A DNA stretch of 50,884 nucleotides from Leuconostoc rapi. Its GTDB lineage: Bacteria; Bacillota; Bacilli; Lactobacillales; Lactobacillaceae. Shown here piece after piece: positions 34,532-43,312 of the stretch (its first letter is position 1; each line of letters starts with the position of its first letter). The position numbers and the translations under genes are program-made. Below the pieces are notes generated by a model that saw only the letters and a list, made by a program, of their open reading frames with translations, ran no database searches and was not told the origin of the DNA. The stretch is from the NCBI RefSeq assembly GCF_016908715.1, contig NZ_JAFBEK010000011.1, forward strand, positions 1-50,884. Direction: 5' to 3'.

Positions 34532-35352
34532 TGAGCTGGTACGATAAATTATTTGAAGCTGAAAGTTTTACGCTTGAAAATGGGAAACAAGTCTCACAAA
34601 AATTTACACGTGTACCATTGATTATTTTCTTGCTTTTGGTAGGTATTGTGGTATCTGTTTGGGTAACTGGATTTAGTGTAGTGACCTTGTTTACAAACTT
34701 TGTTGGTTTTTGGAAAATATTAGCCAGTATGTTTCCACCAAAGTTGCCTTATTTCATGCAGGTTTGGCGTCCGTTATTGATGACTATCCAAATGTCCTTC
34801 TTTGGTTCTTTTTTCGGCGCACTAGTCGCTCTACCGTTTGCCATTTTGGCAGCTAGTAACATTACAAATAATCGTCTAATCAACCTGGTTGTTCGATTTA
34901 TTTTAACCGTTGTACGTACGATACCAACATTAGTGTCGGCGCTGATTGCCACTTATATTTTTGGTTTAGGGACTTTTGCCGGTACAGTGGCCATTTTTCT
35001 ATTTAGCTTCTCTTTTGTTGGTAAACAATTATTTGAATATATGGAAACAGTTGATATGGGTGCATTTGAGGCATTAACTGCGACAGGAGCAAATACATCA
35101 CGTGCTTTTGTGACAACCATTTTGCCACAAGTCTTGCCGACTTATCTCTCAACAGCCTTGTTTGCTTTTGAAGGAAATGTCCGTTACGCTGCTATCTTAG
35201 GTTACGTTGGTGCTGGTGGTATCGGAATGATTTTGAATGAAAAAATTGGTTGGCGCGAGTTCCAAAGCGTTGGCATGATTTTGCTATCCATCTTCATTGC
35301 CGTGGTTATCATTGAGACAGTGAGCCAACAATTACGTAAGTATTTGAGTTAA
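34531..35352 (+). CDS. phnE: Phosphonate-type ABC transporter permease, first
   Basis: This 273-residue protein overlaps phnC by one base (TAATG). It has about six membrane segments. The permease signature (EALTATGANTSRAFVTTILPQ) is the ATPase contact loop, followed by GYVGAGGIGMIL. It forms the channel with the second PhnE. Confidence 0.92.
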   Translation: MSWYDKLFEAESFTLENGKQVSQKFTRVPLIIFLLLVGIVVSVWVTGFSVVTLFTNFVGFWKILASMFPPKLPYFMQVWRPLLMTIQMSFFGSFFGALVALPFAILAASNITNNRLINLVVRFILTVVRTIPTLVSALIATYIFGLGTFAGTVAIFLFSFSFVGKQLFEYMETVDMGAFEALTATGANTSRAFVTTILPQVLPTYLSTALFAFEGNVRYAAILGYVGAGGIGMILNEKIGWREFQSVGMILLSIFIAVVIIETVSQQLRKYLS

Positions 35353-35362
35353 GGAGAACAAC

Positions 35363-36172
35363 ATGAGTCAGAAATTAGAAGCTGTTCTCAGTAAAGAACC
35401 ACGTCGCGGGCTGCAATATGGTGTAACGATTATTATCCTACTAATCCTATTGGCTTCGTCAGCGCCTGTGCTAAGTGGCGCGCATATTACCTCTAAAGGT
35501 TTTGAAATTGGTTGGAATATTCTATCTGGTATTTTTACGCCTGATACAAGTCTGTTATTTGGTTTAGGTGACAGTGGTGTTGCCTACTTAATATTACAAA
35601 CTATTGCAATCGCATTTTTAGGTACGTTGGTTGGCGCAATTATTGCGGTACCGTTATCGTTTATTTCAGCAACCAATATTGTTCCAAAGCCAGTCGTCAT
35701 TGTGACACGTGTGATTATTATGGCGATTCGTACTGTACCATCACTAGTTTATGGGTTAATGTTTATCCGGGTCACCGGACCTGGACCATTTGCTGGTGTT
35801 ATGACGTTGGCGATTGTTTCGATTGGTATGATTTCAAAACTGTTTATTGAAACAATTGAGGATTTAGATTCAGGTATTCTAGAATCATTAGATGCTTTTG
35901 GATCAACTCTTTTTCAAAAAATTCGTTATGGCATTTTACCCCAATTAGGATCAGATTTTATTTCGATTTTAGTTTATAGATTTGATATGAACCTGCGTGA
36001 AGCAACAATTTTAGGTCTTGTTGGTGCTGGCGGTATTGGGGCACCGATGATTTTTGCCTTAAACGCCTATCACTGGCATCAAGTGGGTGCCATCTTAATT
36101 GGTTTGTTTATTCTTGTTTTTGTGGTTGAAATTTTATCTGACAAATTACGTCAAAAGATTTTGCATGGTTAA
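35363..36172 (+). CDS. phnE: Phosphonate-type ABC transporter permease, second
   Basis: This 269-residue protein lies 10 bases after its partner, with AAGGAGAA upstream. It has about six membrane segments, contact loop ESLDAFGSTLFQKIRYGILP, and GLVGAGGIGAPM. The two permeases are divergent in sequence, so a heterodimer is expected. Confidence 0.92.
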   Translation: MSQKLEAVLSKEPRRGLQYGVTIIILLILLASSAPVLSGAHITSKGFEIGWNILSGIFTPDTSLLFGLGDSGVAYLILQTIAIAFLGTLVGAIIAVPLSFISATNIVPKPVVIVTRVIIMAIRTVPSLVYGLMFIRVTGPGPFAGVMTLAIVSIGMISKLFIETIEDLDSGILESLDAFGSTLFQKIRYGILPQLGSDFISILVYRFDMNLREATILGLVGAGGIGAPMIFALNAYHWHQVGAILIGLFILVFVVEILSDKLRQKILHG

Positions 36173-36174
36173 TA

Positions 36175-36206
36175 TAAAAGGGGGCGACGACTGTCGTCCT
36201 TTTTTG
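36175..36206 (+). terminator. Terminator-like hairpin after the phn permeases
   Basis: AAAGG..GACGAC and GTCGTCCTTTTTT pair. The 5'-nucleotidase gene starts only 10 bases later, so this may attenuate rather than separate the genes. Confidence 0.65.
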
Positions 36207-36216
36207 GGAGAAAAAT

Positions 36217-37719
36217 ATGAAGCAGTTTAAAATTTATTACACATCCGATGTACATGGTTATTTATTTCCGACAGATTATATAAAAGATGGTCAACAACCC
36301 TTAGGTTTGATCAATGTGGTAGCAAACTACCGTAAAGATCATAATACAATTATTATTGATGGTGGTGATATGTATCAAGGGTCCCCATTACTACAATATT
36401 TAGAAAAACATCATGATATTGATGCAGTAACTGTTGCTATGAATATGGCAGGTTATGATTATGTAACATTAGGTAATCATGATTTTAATTTTGGGTACCA
36501 TCAATTGCAACAACATTTGAATGATTTAGATGCAACAGTGATTGCCGAAAATGTGACAGATCTTGATGGCCAAACGCTTTATCCCGCACAAATAAAAACA
36601 TTAGAAAATGGGACAAGCGTGGGATTGATTGGTTTAGTGACAGACTATATTAACATTTGGGAAAAACCAGCACATTTAGAAGGCATTAAAATTGAATCAC
36701 CATTGGTTAAGGCAGCAGCAGCGATTGCAAAATTACGTGAAACAGTGGATGTTGTGATTGGTGTATATCATGGTGGCTATGAACGCGATTTAACGACAGG
36801 TCAAGTTATCAGTGACAGTACAGAAAATATTGCTTGGCAATTAACTGACGTTCTTGATTTAGACATTTTATTGACTGGTCATCAGCACGGAAATGTACAG
36901 CCGCAAGTTATTAATGATGTGTTAACATTACAAATGCCTAACCAAGCAAAATTATTTGCTGAAATCACAGGTGACGAAATTGATGGTAAATGGCAATTTA
37001 ATGCGGTAACAAAATCAGCCGGTTTAGTCAGTCAAGAGTCGATAAAGCGGCGATTACAGCCATTGCAAAAACGCGTTGAGGCATGGTTGGATCAACCAAT
37101 TACTGAATTAAGTCATGCAGTCAAAGCTGAGTCACCATTATACTTAGCTCAGCATGGGAATGCGATTTTACAGTGGATTGCCAATGTGCAATTACTGTCT
37201 TCAGGAGCAGACATCACGCTTGTGAGTTTAAACAATAATCCTTCTAATTTACCTAAAAACCTGACATTACGTCGTATTTTACAAAATTACCCCTTCGACA
37301 ATACACTTGTCACCAAGCGTGTGACTGGTCATGATTTGCGTGTGAGTTTAGAACATACGGCACAATATTTTACATTAATTGATGATCAACTAGCGATTAA
37401 TCCGAAATGGTTAGTCCCCAAAGTAGAACATTATAACTACGATCTTGCTTTTGGTATTGATTACGCCTTTGATATTTCTCAATCAATCGGTCAGCGGGTG
37501 TCAAAATTACAATATCGAGGGGTTGAAGTACAAGATAAGGATGTTTTCACGATTGCTATGAATAACTATCGCGCTGTTGGTGGTGGTAATTATACAGAAT
37601 ATCGTTCATCTGAAACAATAACTACGGGTGATCAATCGATTCAAGAGATGCTAATAGCGTTTTTTAAAACGCATGCACAGTTACCAGAATCCCCAAAATT
37701 ACAATTACACGTTAAATAA
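36217..37719 (+). CDS. 5'-nucleotidase/2',3'-cyclic phosphodiesterase-like metallophosphatase
   Basis: This 500-residue protein has the UshA-type architecture. The N-terminal calcineurin-like domain has YTSDVHGYL, IIDGGDMYQGSP, LGNHDFNFG, VYHGGYERD and LTGHQHGN as metal ligands. The C-terminal nucleotidase domain is at about 290-500 (FDNTLVTKRVTGHDL, NNYRAVGGGNY). Most family members are exported or wall-bound, but no signal peptide is seen, so it should be cytosolic. GGGAGA precedes the ATG. It follows the phosphonate-type transporter closely, which suggests a joint role in phosphorus scavenging; the substrate is not known. Confidence 0.88.
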   Translation: MKQFKIYYTSDVHGYLFPTDYIKDGQQPLGLINVVANYRKDHNTIIIDGGDMYQGSPLLQYLEKHHDIDAVTVAMNMAGYDYVTLGNHDFNFGYHQLQQHLNDLDATVIAENVTDLDGQTLYPAQIKTLENGTSVGLIGLVTDYINIWEKPAHLEGIKIESPLVKAAAAIAKLRETVDVVIGVYHGGYERDLTTGQVISDSTENIAWQLTDVLDLDILLTGHQHGNVQPQVINDVLTLQMPNQAKLFAEITGDEIDGKWQFNAVTKSAGLVSQESIKRRLQPLQKRVEAWLDQPITELSHAVKAESPLYLAQHGNAILQWIANVQLLSSGADITLVSLNNNPSNLPKNLTLRRILQNYPFDNTLVTKRVTGHDLRVSLEHTAQYFTLIDDQLAINPKWLVPKVEHYNYDLAFGIDYAFDISQSIGQRVSKLQYRGVEVQDKDVFTIAMNNYRAVGGGNYTEYRSSETITTGDQSIQEMLIAFFKTHAQLPESPKLQLHVK

Positions 37720-37877
37720 TAAACAAATTTGATCTCAGTGTTTATTAAATAACAGAGCGTAATAGAACTGACATCATCTCGATGTTTGGTTATTATATTT
37801 AAGGCATAAACTTATCTACATAACATAAGAGCACTTATGAACTTAAGAATTTAATCAATCTAAGAGGTAGAAAATAC

Positions 37878-38495
37878 ATGTTTAGTTTTAAAAAGTCATT
37901 AACAATTGCTGCGGGTGTTGCAGGTGCATTTGCATTTGGCGCTTCAAATGCTAGCGCTGATACAACAAGCGCACAAAACACACCAACAGATTATGTTGTC
38001 AAGTCTGGCGACACATTGAACAAGATTTCTAAAGAATTTAATTTGTCTGTTGATACAATTGCAACGAACAACAACATCAACAACGTTGATTTGATCGTTG
38101 TTGGGCAACACTTAAGCTTTGTTGAAAAGACAACAGCTGCTGCAGCGTCACAACAAGCAACAGCACCAGTTCAACAAGCTGTTGCTGATGCACCAGCCGT
38201 ACAAGCACAACCTGCTGCTCCAGCAGCGCAACCAGCCGCAACGCCAGCAGCACCACAAGTATCATCATCTGCAGCGTTAGATGCATTGATTTCACGTGAA
38301 TCAAGTGGCAACGTGAACGCGACAAATGGTCAATACTATGGTATTGGTCAATTATCAGCACAAGCGCGTGCCGTTTATGGTGGAAACTCAACTGATTACA
38401 ATGATCAATTGAACGCCATGAAGTCTTATATCAGCGCACGTTATGGCTCTGCTGAAAATGCATGGGCACATTCACAAGCTACTGGTTGGTATTAA
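37878..38495 (+). CDS. Secreted LysM protein, Apf/transglycosylase-like C-terminus
   Basis: This 205-residue protein has a signal peptide (SFKKSLTIAAGVAGAFAFGA, cut likely after SNASA), and a LysM wall-binding domain at about 39-83 (DYVVKSGDTLNKISKEFNL). An Ala/Gln/Pro-rich linker follows at about 85-135, then a C-terminal domain LISRESSGNVNATNGQYYG to AENAWAHSQATGWY. That ending is shared by aggregation-promoting factors and IsaA/SceD-like proteins of lactobacilli, proposed to be peptidoglycan hydrolases. The Glu in RESSG is the likely catalytic residue. It acts at the cell wall. Confidence 0.9.
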   Translation: MFSFKKSLTIAAGVAGAFAFGASNASADTTSAQNTPTDYVVKSGDTLNKISKEFNLSVDTIATNNNINNVDLIVVGQHLSFVEKTTAAAASQQATAPVQQAVADAPAVQAQPAAPAAQPAATPAAPQVSSSAALDALISRESSGNVNATNGQYYGIGQLSAQARAVYGGNSTDYNDQLNAMKSYISARYGSAENAWAHSQATGWY

Positions 38496-38512
38496 TCATT
38501 AATTAGTTTCCT

Positions 38513-38536
38513 AAAACCGTTTATGCGGTTTTTTTT
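38513..38536 (+). terminator. Terminator of the LysM protein gene
   Basis: AAAACCG and CGGTTTT pair around a 6-base loop with eight T. Confidence 0.8.
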
Positions 38537-38559
38537 GTTATCATTTGTAATGTTGCTTA

Positions 38560-38589
38560 TTGGCTTAAAGTATTTATTTTTTGTATAAT
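38560..38589 (+). promoter_or_regulatory. Promoter placed directly before a start codon
   Basis: TTGGCT (38560-38565), 18 bases, TATAAT (38584-38589). The ATG at 38596 begins 7 bases after the -10, so transcription should start at or next to the start codon (leaderless mRNA). Confidence 0.55.
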
Positions 38590-38595
38590 GAATCT

Positions 38596-39831
38596 ATGCA
38601 AATTAATTATGACTTTTTAGAAAAGTATACCTTTAAAAATAAAGCAATGACACTCCGTAATCATGTGATTATGGCACCGACAACATTGCGTTCATCACTA
38701 GAAGATGGGACTGTCACGGATAATGAGTTGCATTATTATCAGCTTCGTGCGCAAGGGCCAGCGATGATCATCACAGAGGCCGCCTACATCAATGAAATTG
38801 GACGTGGTTGGGAAGGCGGTATTTCTGTTGCTGACGATGATAAAATACCTGGGTTACGCCGATTAGCAAGTGCGATTCAGTCTGGTGGTGCGAAAGCTAT
38901 TTTGCAAATCTTTGCTGCTGGGCGCCAAACAACAAATGCTATTTTACGTGGCGAAACACCGGTGTCTGCATCTAATCAGCCCTATACAAATGGTGATTTT
39001 GATGTACCAAGAGCTTTAACACATGATGAAATCGTGCAAACGATTGAAGATTTTGCTAATGCGACAAAAAGAGCAATTTTGGCTGGATTTGATGGTGTCG
39101 AACTACACGGCGCCAATCTCTATTTGATGCAACAATTTTTTTCAGCAGATAGTAATCGGCGTGATGATATTTGGGGTGGTACAACCGAAAAACGACAACG
39201 GTTTGGTTTAACTGTAACTGCCAAGGTGGCACAGACAATTGAAAAATTTGCCGACAGACCATTTTTATTGGGTTATCGTCAATCACCAGAAGAACCGATG
39301 GTGCCAGGTATCACACTAGCAGAGTCGTTGGAATTTGCACAGCGAGTGACATCTTTACCGATAGATTACTTACATTTATCATTGAAAGATAGCTTTCAAG
39401 TGCCGTTTAAGAACACGCAGGATACTAAGCGGGTCATAGATTATTATCGAGAAACGTTGCCTGAAGGGTATCCACTAATGGTTGCTGGTTTGCTTAAAAA
39501 ACCTGAACAAGTAGAAGAGTTAATGGATGCTGGAGTCACTTTTGCGGCGTTAGGACGCGAACTTATTGTTGAACCCAATTGGGTTCAAAAAGTAGCCAAT
39601 AACGATGAACGTGCCATCCGTTATGCCATATCACCATCTGATTTTGATCTTTTAGGTGTGCCCAAACCGTTGGCAGAGTGGCTATTAACACGATTTAGAA
39701 ATGGCTTCCCGGTGACAACGGATGTGTTATTTGATCCAAAGCAACCATGGCGCTATTATAAAAATGCTGTGGTAACAGTAACCAAACCGATTGATCCCAC
39801 CAAACTAATGACCTTGAAAAATCGACCATAA
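38596..39831 (+). CDS. Old Yellow Enzyme family NADH:flavin oxidoreductase
   Basis: This 411-residue flavoprotein starts MQINYDFLEKYTFKNK; an ATG at 38581 is in frame but lies on the promoter. It has the FMN-binding barrel: NHVIMAPTTLRSS, IITEAAYINEIGRGWEGG, FDGVELHGANLYLMQQFFS with substrate His/Asn, SNRRDDIWGG and MVAGLLKKPEQVEEL. Family members reduce activated double bonds or act as ene-reductases; the substrate is unknown. No ribosome site is present. Confidence 0.88.
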   Translation: MQINYDFLEKYTFKNKAMTLRNHVIMAPTTLRSSLEDGTVTDNELHYYQLRAQGPAMIITEAAYINEIGRGWEGGISVADDDKIPGLRRLASAIQSGGAKAILQIFAAGRQTTNAILRGETPVSASNQPYTNGDFDVPRALTHDEIVQTIEDFANATKRAILAGFDGVELHGANLYLMQQFFSADSNRRDDIWGGTTEKRQRFGLTVTAKVAQTIEKFADRPFLLGYRQSPEEPMVPGITLAESLEFAQRVTSLPIDYLHLSLKDSFQVPFKNTQDTKRVIDYYRETLPEGYPLMVAGLLKKPEQVEELMDAGVTFAALGRELIVEPNWVQKVANNDERAIRYAISPSDFDLLGVPKPLAEWLLTRFRNGFPVTTDVLFDPKQPWRYYKNAVVTVTKPIDPTKLMTLKNRP

Positions 39832-39883
39832 AGTGACGGCGACGTGCGTTTGATACAAAAACAAAAATCAATTTAAAAAAGTC

Positions 39884-39912
39884 TTGACGGCGATATTATT
39901 TCTTGATATACT
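39884..39912 (+). promoter_or_regulatory. Promoter of tRNA-Glu
   Basis: TTGACG (39884-39889) and TATACT (39907-39912) are 17 bases apart; the tRNA begins 39 bases downstream. Confidence 0.8.
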
Positions 39913-39951
39913 AATATAGTTGTCTGATAGATATCGGACATCACTGACCAT

Positions 39952-40023
39952 GGCTCGTTGGTCAAGTGGCTAAGACGCTGCCCTTTCACGGCGGAATCGA
40001 GAGTTCGATTCTCTCACGAGCTA
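39952..40023 (+). tRNA. tRNA-Glu (UUC anticodon)
   Basis: The acceptor arms GGCTCGT and ACGAGCT pair, with a terminal G-U. The D arm contains GGTCAAGTGGCTAAGAC, the anticodon loop CTTTCAC gives UUC, and the T arm reads GAGAGTTCGATTCTCTC. The discriminator is A and CCA is not encoded. Confidence 0.95.
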
Positions 40024-40028
40024 TATCA

Positions 40029-40055
40029 AGTCGCAACTTCGGTTGCGGCTTTTTA
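40029..40055 (+). terminator. Terminator of tRNA-Glu
   Basis: AGTCGCAAC and GTTGCGGCTTTTT pair around a TTCG tetraloop. Confidence 0.85.
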
Positions 40056-40087
40056 TGTGCCTTTTATTTGAAACTCATGCAATTTTT

Positions 40088-40116
40088 TTGTGTTTTATAT
40101 TTATAAAGCGTATAAT
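40088..40116 (+). promoter_or_regulatory. Promoter of the helicase-coaA pair
   Basis: TTGTGT (40088-40093) and TATAAT (40111-40116) are 17 bases apart. This places any start upstream of about 40123 out of use. Confidence 0.65.
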
Positions 40117-40150
40117 TAAAGCACTGAATTTGAAGAGAGTGAGACGCATT

Positions 40151-42514
40151 TTGGACAATCAAATTAAAATTGACGAAACGCAGTACCTTGATAAAACACT
40201 ACAGGCGATGGAACAGTCGCTTGCGGCAACCGCCGCGGAAATTAAACAAACGAACAAGAGTATTGACTCTGTTGCACAGAATTGGAGTGATGTTCGACTA
40301 AAAACGGATACCTATTCGGGGATTGTTGAAACAGCAGCTTCAATTCGCCAGCAACAACAAATGCTATCTGAGCGTGAAAACTCTAAAACACGTGCAGAAC
40401 GTCGTGTGGCAACATTAACGAAACAAATTGAAAAGCCTTATTTCGCCAGAATTGATTTTAGTGAAACGGCTAGTCAAAATGGTGAAGTGGAAACCATTTA
40501 TATTGGTCTGGGATCATTTAGTAATGAGAAGAATCAGTTTTTAGTGTATGACTGGCGTGCGCCTGTCGCTTCAATTTATTATGATGGTGGCATTGGGAAA
40601 GTATCCTATTTAACACCAGATGGCACGCAACAGGCAGATGTTAGGCTGAAAAGGCAATTTCAAATTGAAGATGGCGTCATTGTGACGCTGTTTGACACAG
40701 AAGAAGCTATTGGCGATGCCATGTTGATGAATGCTTTATCAGGCGAATCATCAACTAAAATGAAATCAATTGTTACAACAATTCAAAAAGAACAAAATAA
40801 AATTATTCGTAATACAGCTGCTGACTTATTGTTTGTTCAAGGCGCGGCAGGTTCAGGTAAAACAGCAGCAGTGCTACAACGCGTTGCTTATTTATTGTAT
40901 CGTTATCGTGGCAAGCTTACTTCTGGACAAGTGGTCTTATTTAGCCCAAATCAACTATTTAATGATTATATTGATAATGTGTTGCCGGAACTTGGTGAAC
41001 AAAATATGGTGCAAATGACATTTTATCAATATGCTTCGCGTCGTTTGCCAAAAATGGCTGTTGAAACGCTACAAGAAAGATTTGAGCATGATCAGACTGC
41101 TGAAAACATTAATCGTGCAAAAGGCAGTTTGGCTATGTTTCACGCAGTCACTGCTTATGCAGAACATTTGAATCAAACGGACATGAAAATTCGGAATCTC
41201 ATGTTCCGCGGGGCGCCTTTAATTTCTAAAGCGCGTATTTCAGAAATTTATTATCAATATAATGAAAATTATAAATTAGGGCAACGATTAGAGGCAACAC
41301 GTGATACATTGATGCGGATTTTGAGCGCTCATATCGGTCAGGAATTGCGTAAAGACTGGGTAGAACTAGCCATTGAAAATCTTTCAAAGCAAGAATATGA
41401 TGAACTGGTTGGCGCTGGGCAAGTACGTGTTGGTGATAATGAAGAAACTGATGCAGCAGCACGTACGCGACAGGTTCAACTCGGAGAGGGACCAAAGGAA
41501 CGTGAATTTGCGAGTGAAAAAGCTGAACGGCATTTCCTTGCAAAACAAATTGTGACCCAATCCTTAAAGCCGCTAGCACGTCAAATTCGTCGTGCAAATT
41601 TCTTAAATATCAATGCACAATTTATTGATTTTTTGCGGCATGCCCACCATTATTTTGATCTAAAAGCGTTTAATATGACAGAAGCGAGTTGGTTAGCGCA
41701 TGTTGAAACAATTGTTGCTGCATTGAAGCAAAAACAATTATCATTGACAGATACCACATTGTATTTATATCTCTATGATCTGATGACCGGTAAAAAAGGT
41801 GAACGTGATATTCGTTTTCTTTTTATTGACGAAATCCAAGATTACACGCCTTTCCAGCTTGCATTTTTGAAATTTAGTTTTCCTAGAGCAAAGTTTACTG
41901 TTTTGGGAGATCTCAACCAAGCTATTTTTACAAAAGATAATGCAACGCATTTACAGGATGACTTTTCATCGTTGTTTGATCCTGAACGCATCGAGCAGGT
42001 CAAATTAACACAAACTTATCGTTCAACACAGCAAATAACAGATTTCACAAAATATATTTTACGTGATGGACAGGATATTGATGCGTTTAACCGTGACGGG
42101 GACAAGCCGATGGTATATACATTGCCAAGTGAATCGGATATGCTGGTTAAGTTACAGCAACAATTAACGCAACATACGTTAAATCATGATACAACAGCGA
42201 TTATTACAAAAACACGTGATGATGCACAACAGTTGGCTGCGCAACTCGATAGTCAGTCAGTCACCTTAATTCAGTCAGAAAACCAACGTCTGGCAAAGGG
42301 GGCGATCATTGTGCCGTCTTATTTGGCTAAGGGATTAGAATTTGATGCCGTCATTATTTGGCACGCTGATAATACACGTTACGGGGATGATTCGGAACGG
42401 CGCTTGCTGTATACAGTAGCTAGTCGTGCTATGCATACATTGACGTTATTAGCTGAACAGCATACGACGCAATTACTTGACAATGTGCCAGAACATTTAT
42501 ATGAGGTAAACTAA
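40151..42514 (+). CDS. HelD-like superfamily 1 helicase/RNA polymerase-interacting protein
   Basis: A TTG start at 40151 with GAGAGTGAG upstream gives 787 residues; the open frame from 40043 begins before the promoter. Motifs are a charged coiled N-terminus (QYLDKTLQAMEQS), Walker A QGAAGSGKTAAVLQRVAYLL, Walker B FLFIDEIQDYT, LGDLNQAIF, LTQTYRST and a C-terminal YTVASRAMHTLTLL. In Bacillus, HelD binds RNA polymerase and helps recycle it. The product starts MDNQIKIDE. It overlaps coaA by one base. Confidence 0.85.
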   Translation: MDNQIKIDETQYLDKTLQAMEQSLAATAAEIKQTNKSIDSVAQNWSDVRLKTDTYSGIVETAASIRQQQQMLSERENSKTRAERRVATLTKQIEKPYFARIDFSETASQNGEVETIYIGLGSFSNEKNQFLVYDWRAPVASIYYDGGIGKVSYLTPDGTQQADVRLKRQFQIEDGVIVTLFDTEEAIGDAMLMNALSGESSTKMKSIVTTIQKEQNKIIRNTAADLLFVQGAAGSGKTAAVLQRVAYLLYRYRGKLTSGQVVLFSPNQLFNDYIDNVLPELGEQNMVQMTFYQYASRRLPKMAVETLQERFEHDQTAENINRAKGSLAMFHAVTAYAEHLNQTDMKIRNLMFRGAPLISKARISEIYYQYNENYKLGQRLEATRDTLMRILSAHIGQELRKDWVELAIENLSKQEYDELVGAGQVRVGDNEETDAAARTRQVQLGEGPKEREFASEKAERHFLAKQIVTQSLKPLARQIRRANFLNINAQFIDFLRHAHHYFDLKAFNMTEASWLAHVETIVAALKQKQLSLTDTTLYLYLYDLMTGKKGERDIRFLFIDEIQDYTPFQLAFLKFSFPRAKFTVLGDLNQAIFTKDNATHLQDDFSSLFDPERIEQVKLTQTYRSTQQITDFTKYILRDGQDIDAFNRDGDKPMVYTLPSESDMLVKLQQQLTQHTLNHDTTAIITKTRDDAQQLAAQLDSQSVTLIQSENQRLAKGAIIVPSYLAKGLEFDAVIIWHADNTRYGDDSERRLLYTVASRAMHTLTLLAEQHTTQLLDNVPEHLYEVN

Positions 42515-43188
42515 TGGATGGTCTTGTTCAAGCGATTAAGCAACGGTATAACGATACATTTATGTCGGTTGCCATTGCTGGGTCAGTGTCAGTTGGAAAA
42601 AGTACTTTTGCTCAGAAACTTGCTAAATTACTTGATGTGCGTGTCAGTGTAATTAGTACAGATGATTTTTTGATGCCTAATGCTGTGTTAATGGCAAAGG
42701 GCATTTTTAACCAAAAAGGGTTTCCGCAAACATATAACATGGCGGCTTTAGCACAGCTCATCAAGCAGTTTGAGGCGGGTGAACTGTTAGCTGAAATCCC
42801 TTGTTATGCGCAAGAAATTGCTGATATTCATCCGGACAAAAAACAACGCATTAACAGACCAGACATACTTATTATTGAAGGTGTCGTAGCACTACAGCTT
42901 GAACAGACAGATTTTAAAATTTATCTCGATGCTGATTTAATAGACATTAAATCATGGTATTTGGCGCGAACATTAGAAATGACCGCACGGTCGAAGAATG
43001 ATCCGACTTCTTGGCGTTATCAATATGCACAGATGCCTATTGGGCAGTTTTCTCAATTGGTAATGAAGGTCTGGGATGAGACGAACCAGGTCAATCTTGA
43101 GCGTTACATTCGACCTAGTTGTGCTCACGCTGACGCTGTTGTCAAATTAGACAAAAAACATGATATTGAGACTATCATCATAAAATAA
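42514..43188 (+). CDS. coaA: Pantothenate kinase type I (short form)
   Basis: The enzyme phosphorylates pantothenate, the first step of coenzyme A synthesis. Motifs are AGSVSVGKSTFAQKL (P-loop), STDDFLMPN, KKGFPQTYNM-like QKGFPQTYNMAAL, ILIIEGVVALQ and WDETNQVNLERYI. At 224 residues it is shorter than the usual type I enzymes of about 300, mostly at the N-terminus. It begins within the stop of the helicase gene, implying coupled translation. A uridine-kinase-like activity is less likely given the GFP.(T/S)Y motif. Confidence 0.85.
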   Translation: MDGLVQAIKQRYNDTFMSVAIAGSVSVGKSTFAQKLAKLLDVRVSVISTDDFLMPNAVLMAKGIFNQKGFPQTYNMAALAQLIKQFEAGELLAEIPCYAQEIADIHPDKKQRINRPDILIIEGVVALQLEQTDFKIYLDADLIDIKSWYLARTLEMTARSKNDPTSWRYQYAQMPIGQFSQLVMKVWDETNQVNLERYIRPSCAHADAVVKLDKKHDIETIIIK

Positions 43189-43192
43189 CTAT

Positions 43193-43224
43193 AATAGATT
43201 GTCAACAAAGTTGACAATCTATTT
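43193..43224. terminator. Terminator of coaA
   Basis: AATAGATTGTCAAC and GTTGACAATCTATT pair around AAA. Confidence 0.85.
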
Positions 43225-43312
43225 ACTTAGGCGTAAGATATTTTAAGAAGTTAAATCAATTGTTTTCTGAAAACGATTGGTAAATTAGTGAATATAACAG
43301 AGGAAAATAATC

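Noticed and set aside
40043-40150. Extended N-terminus of the helicase
   Set aside because: Lies over the tRNA terminator and upstream of a good promoter.
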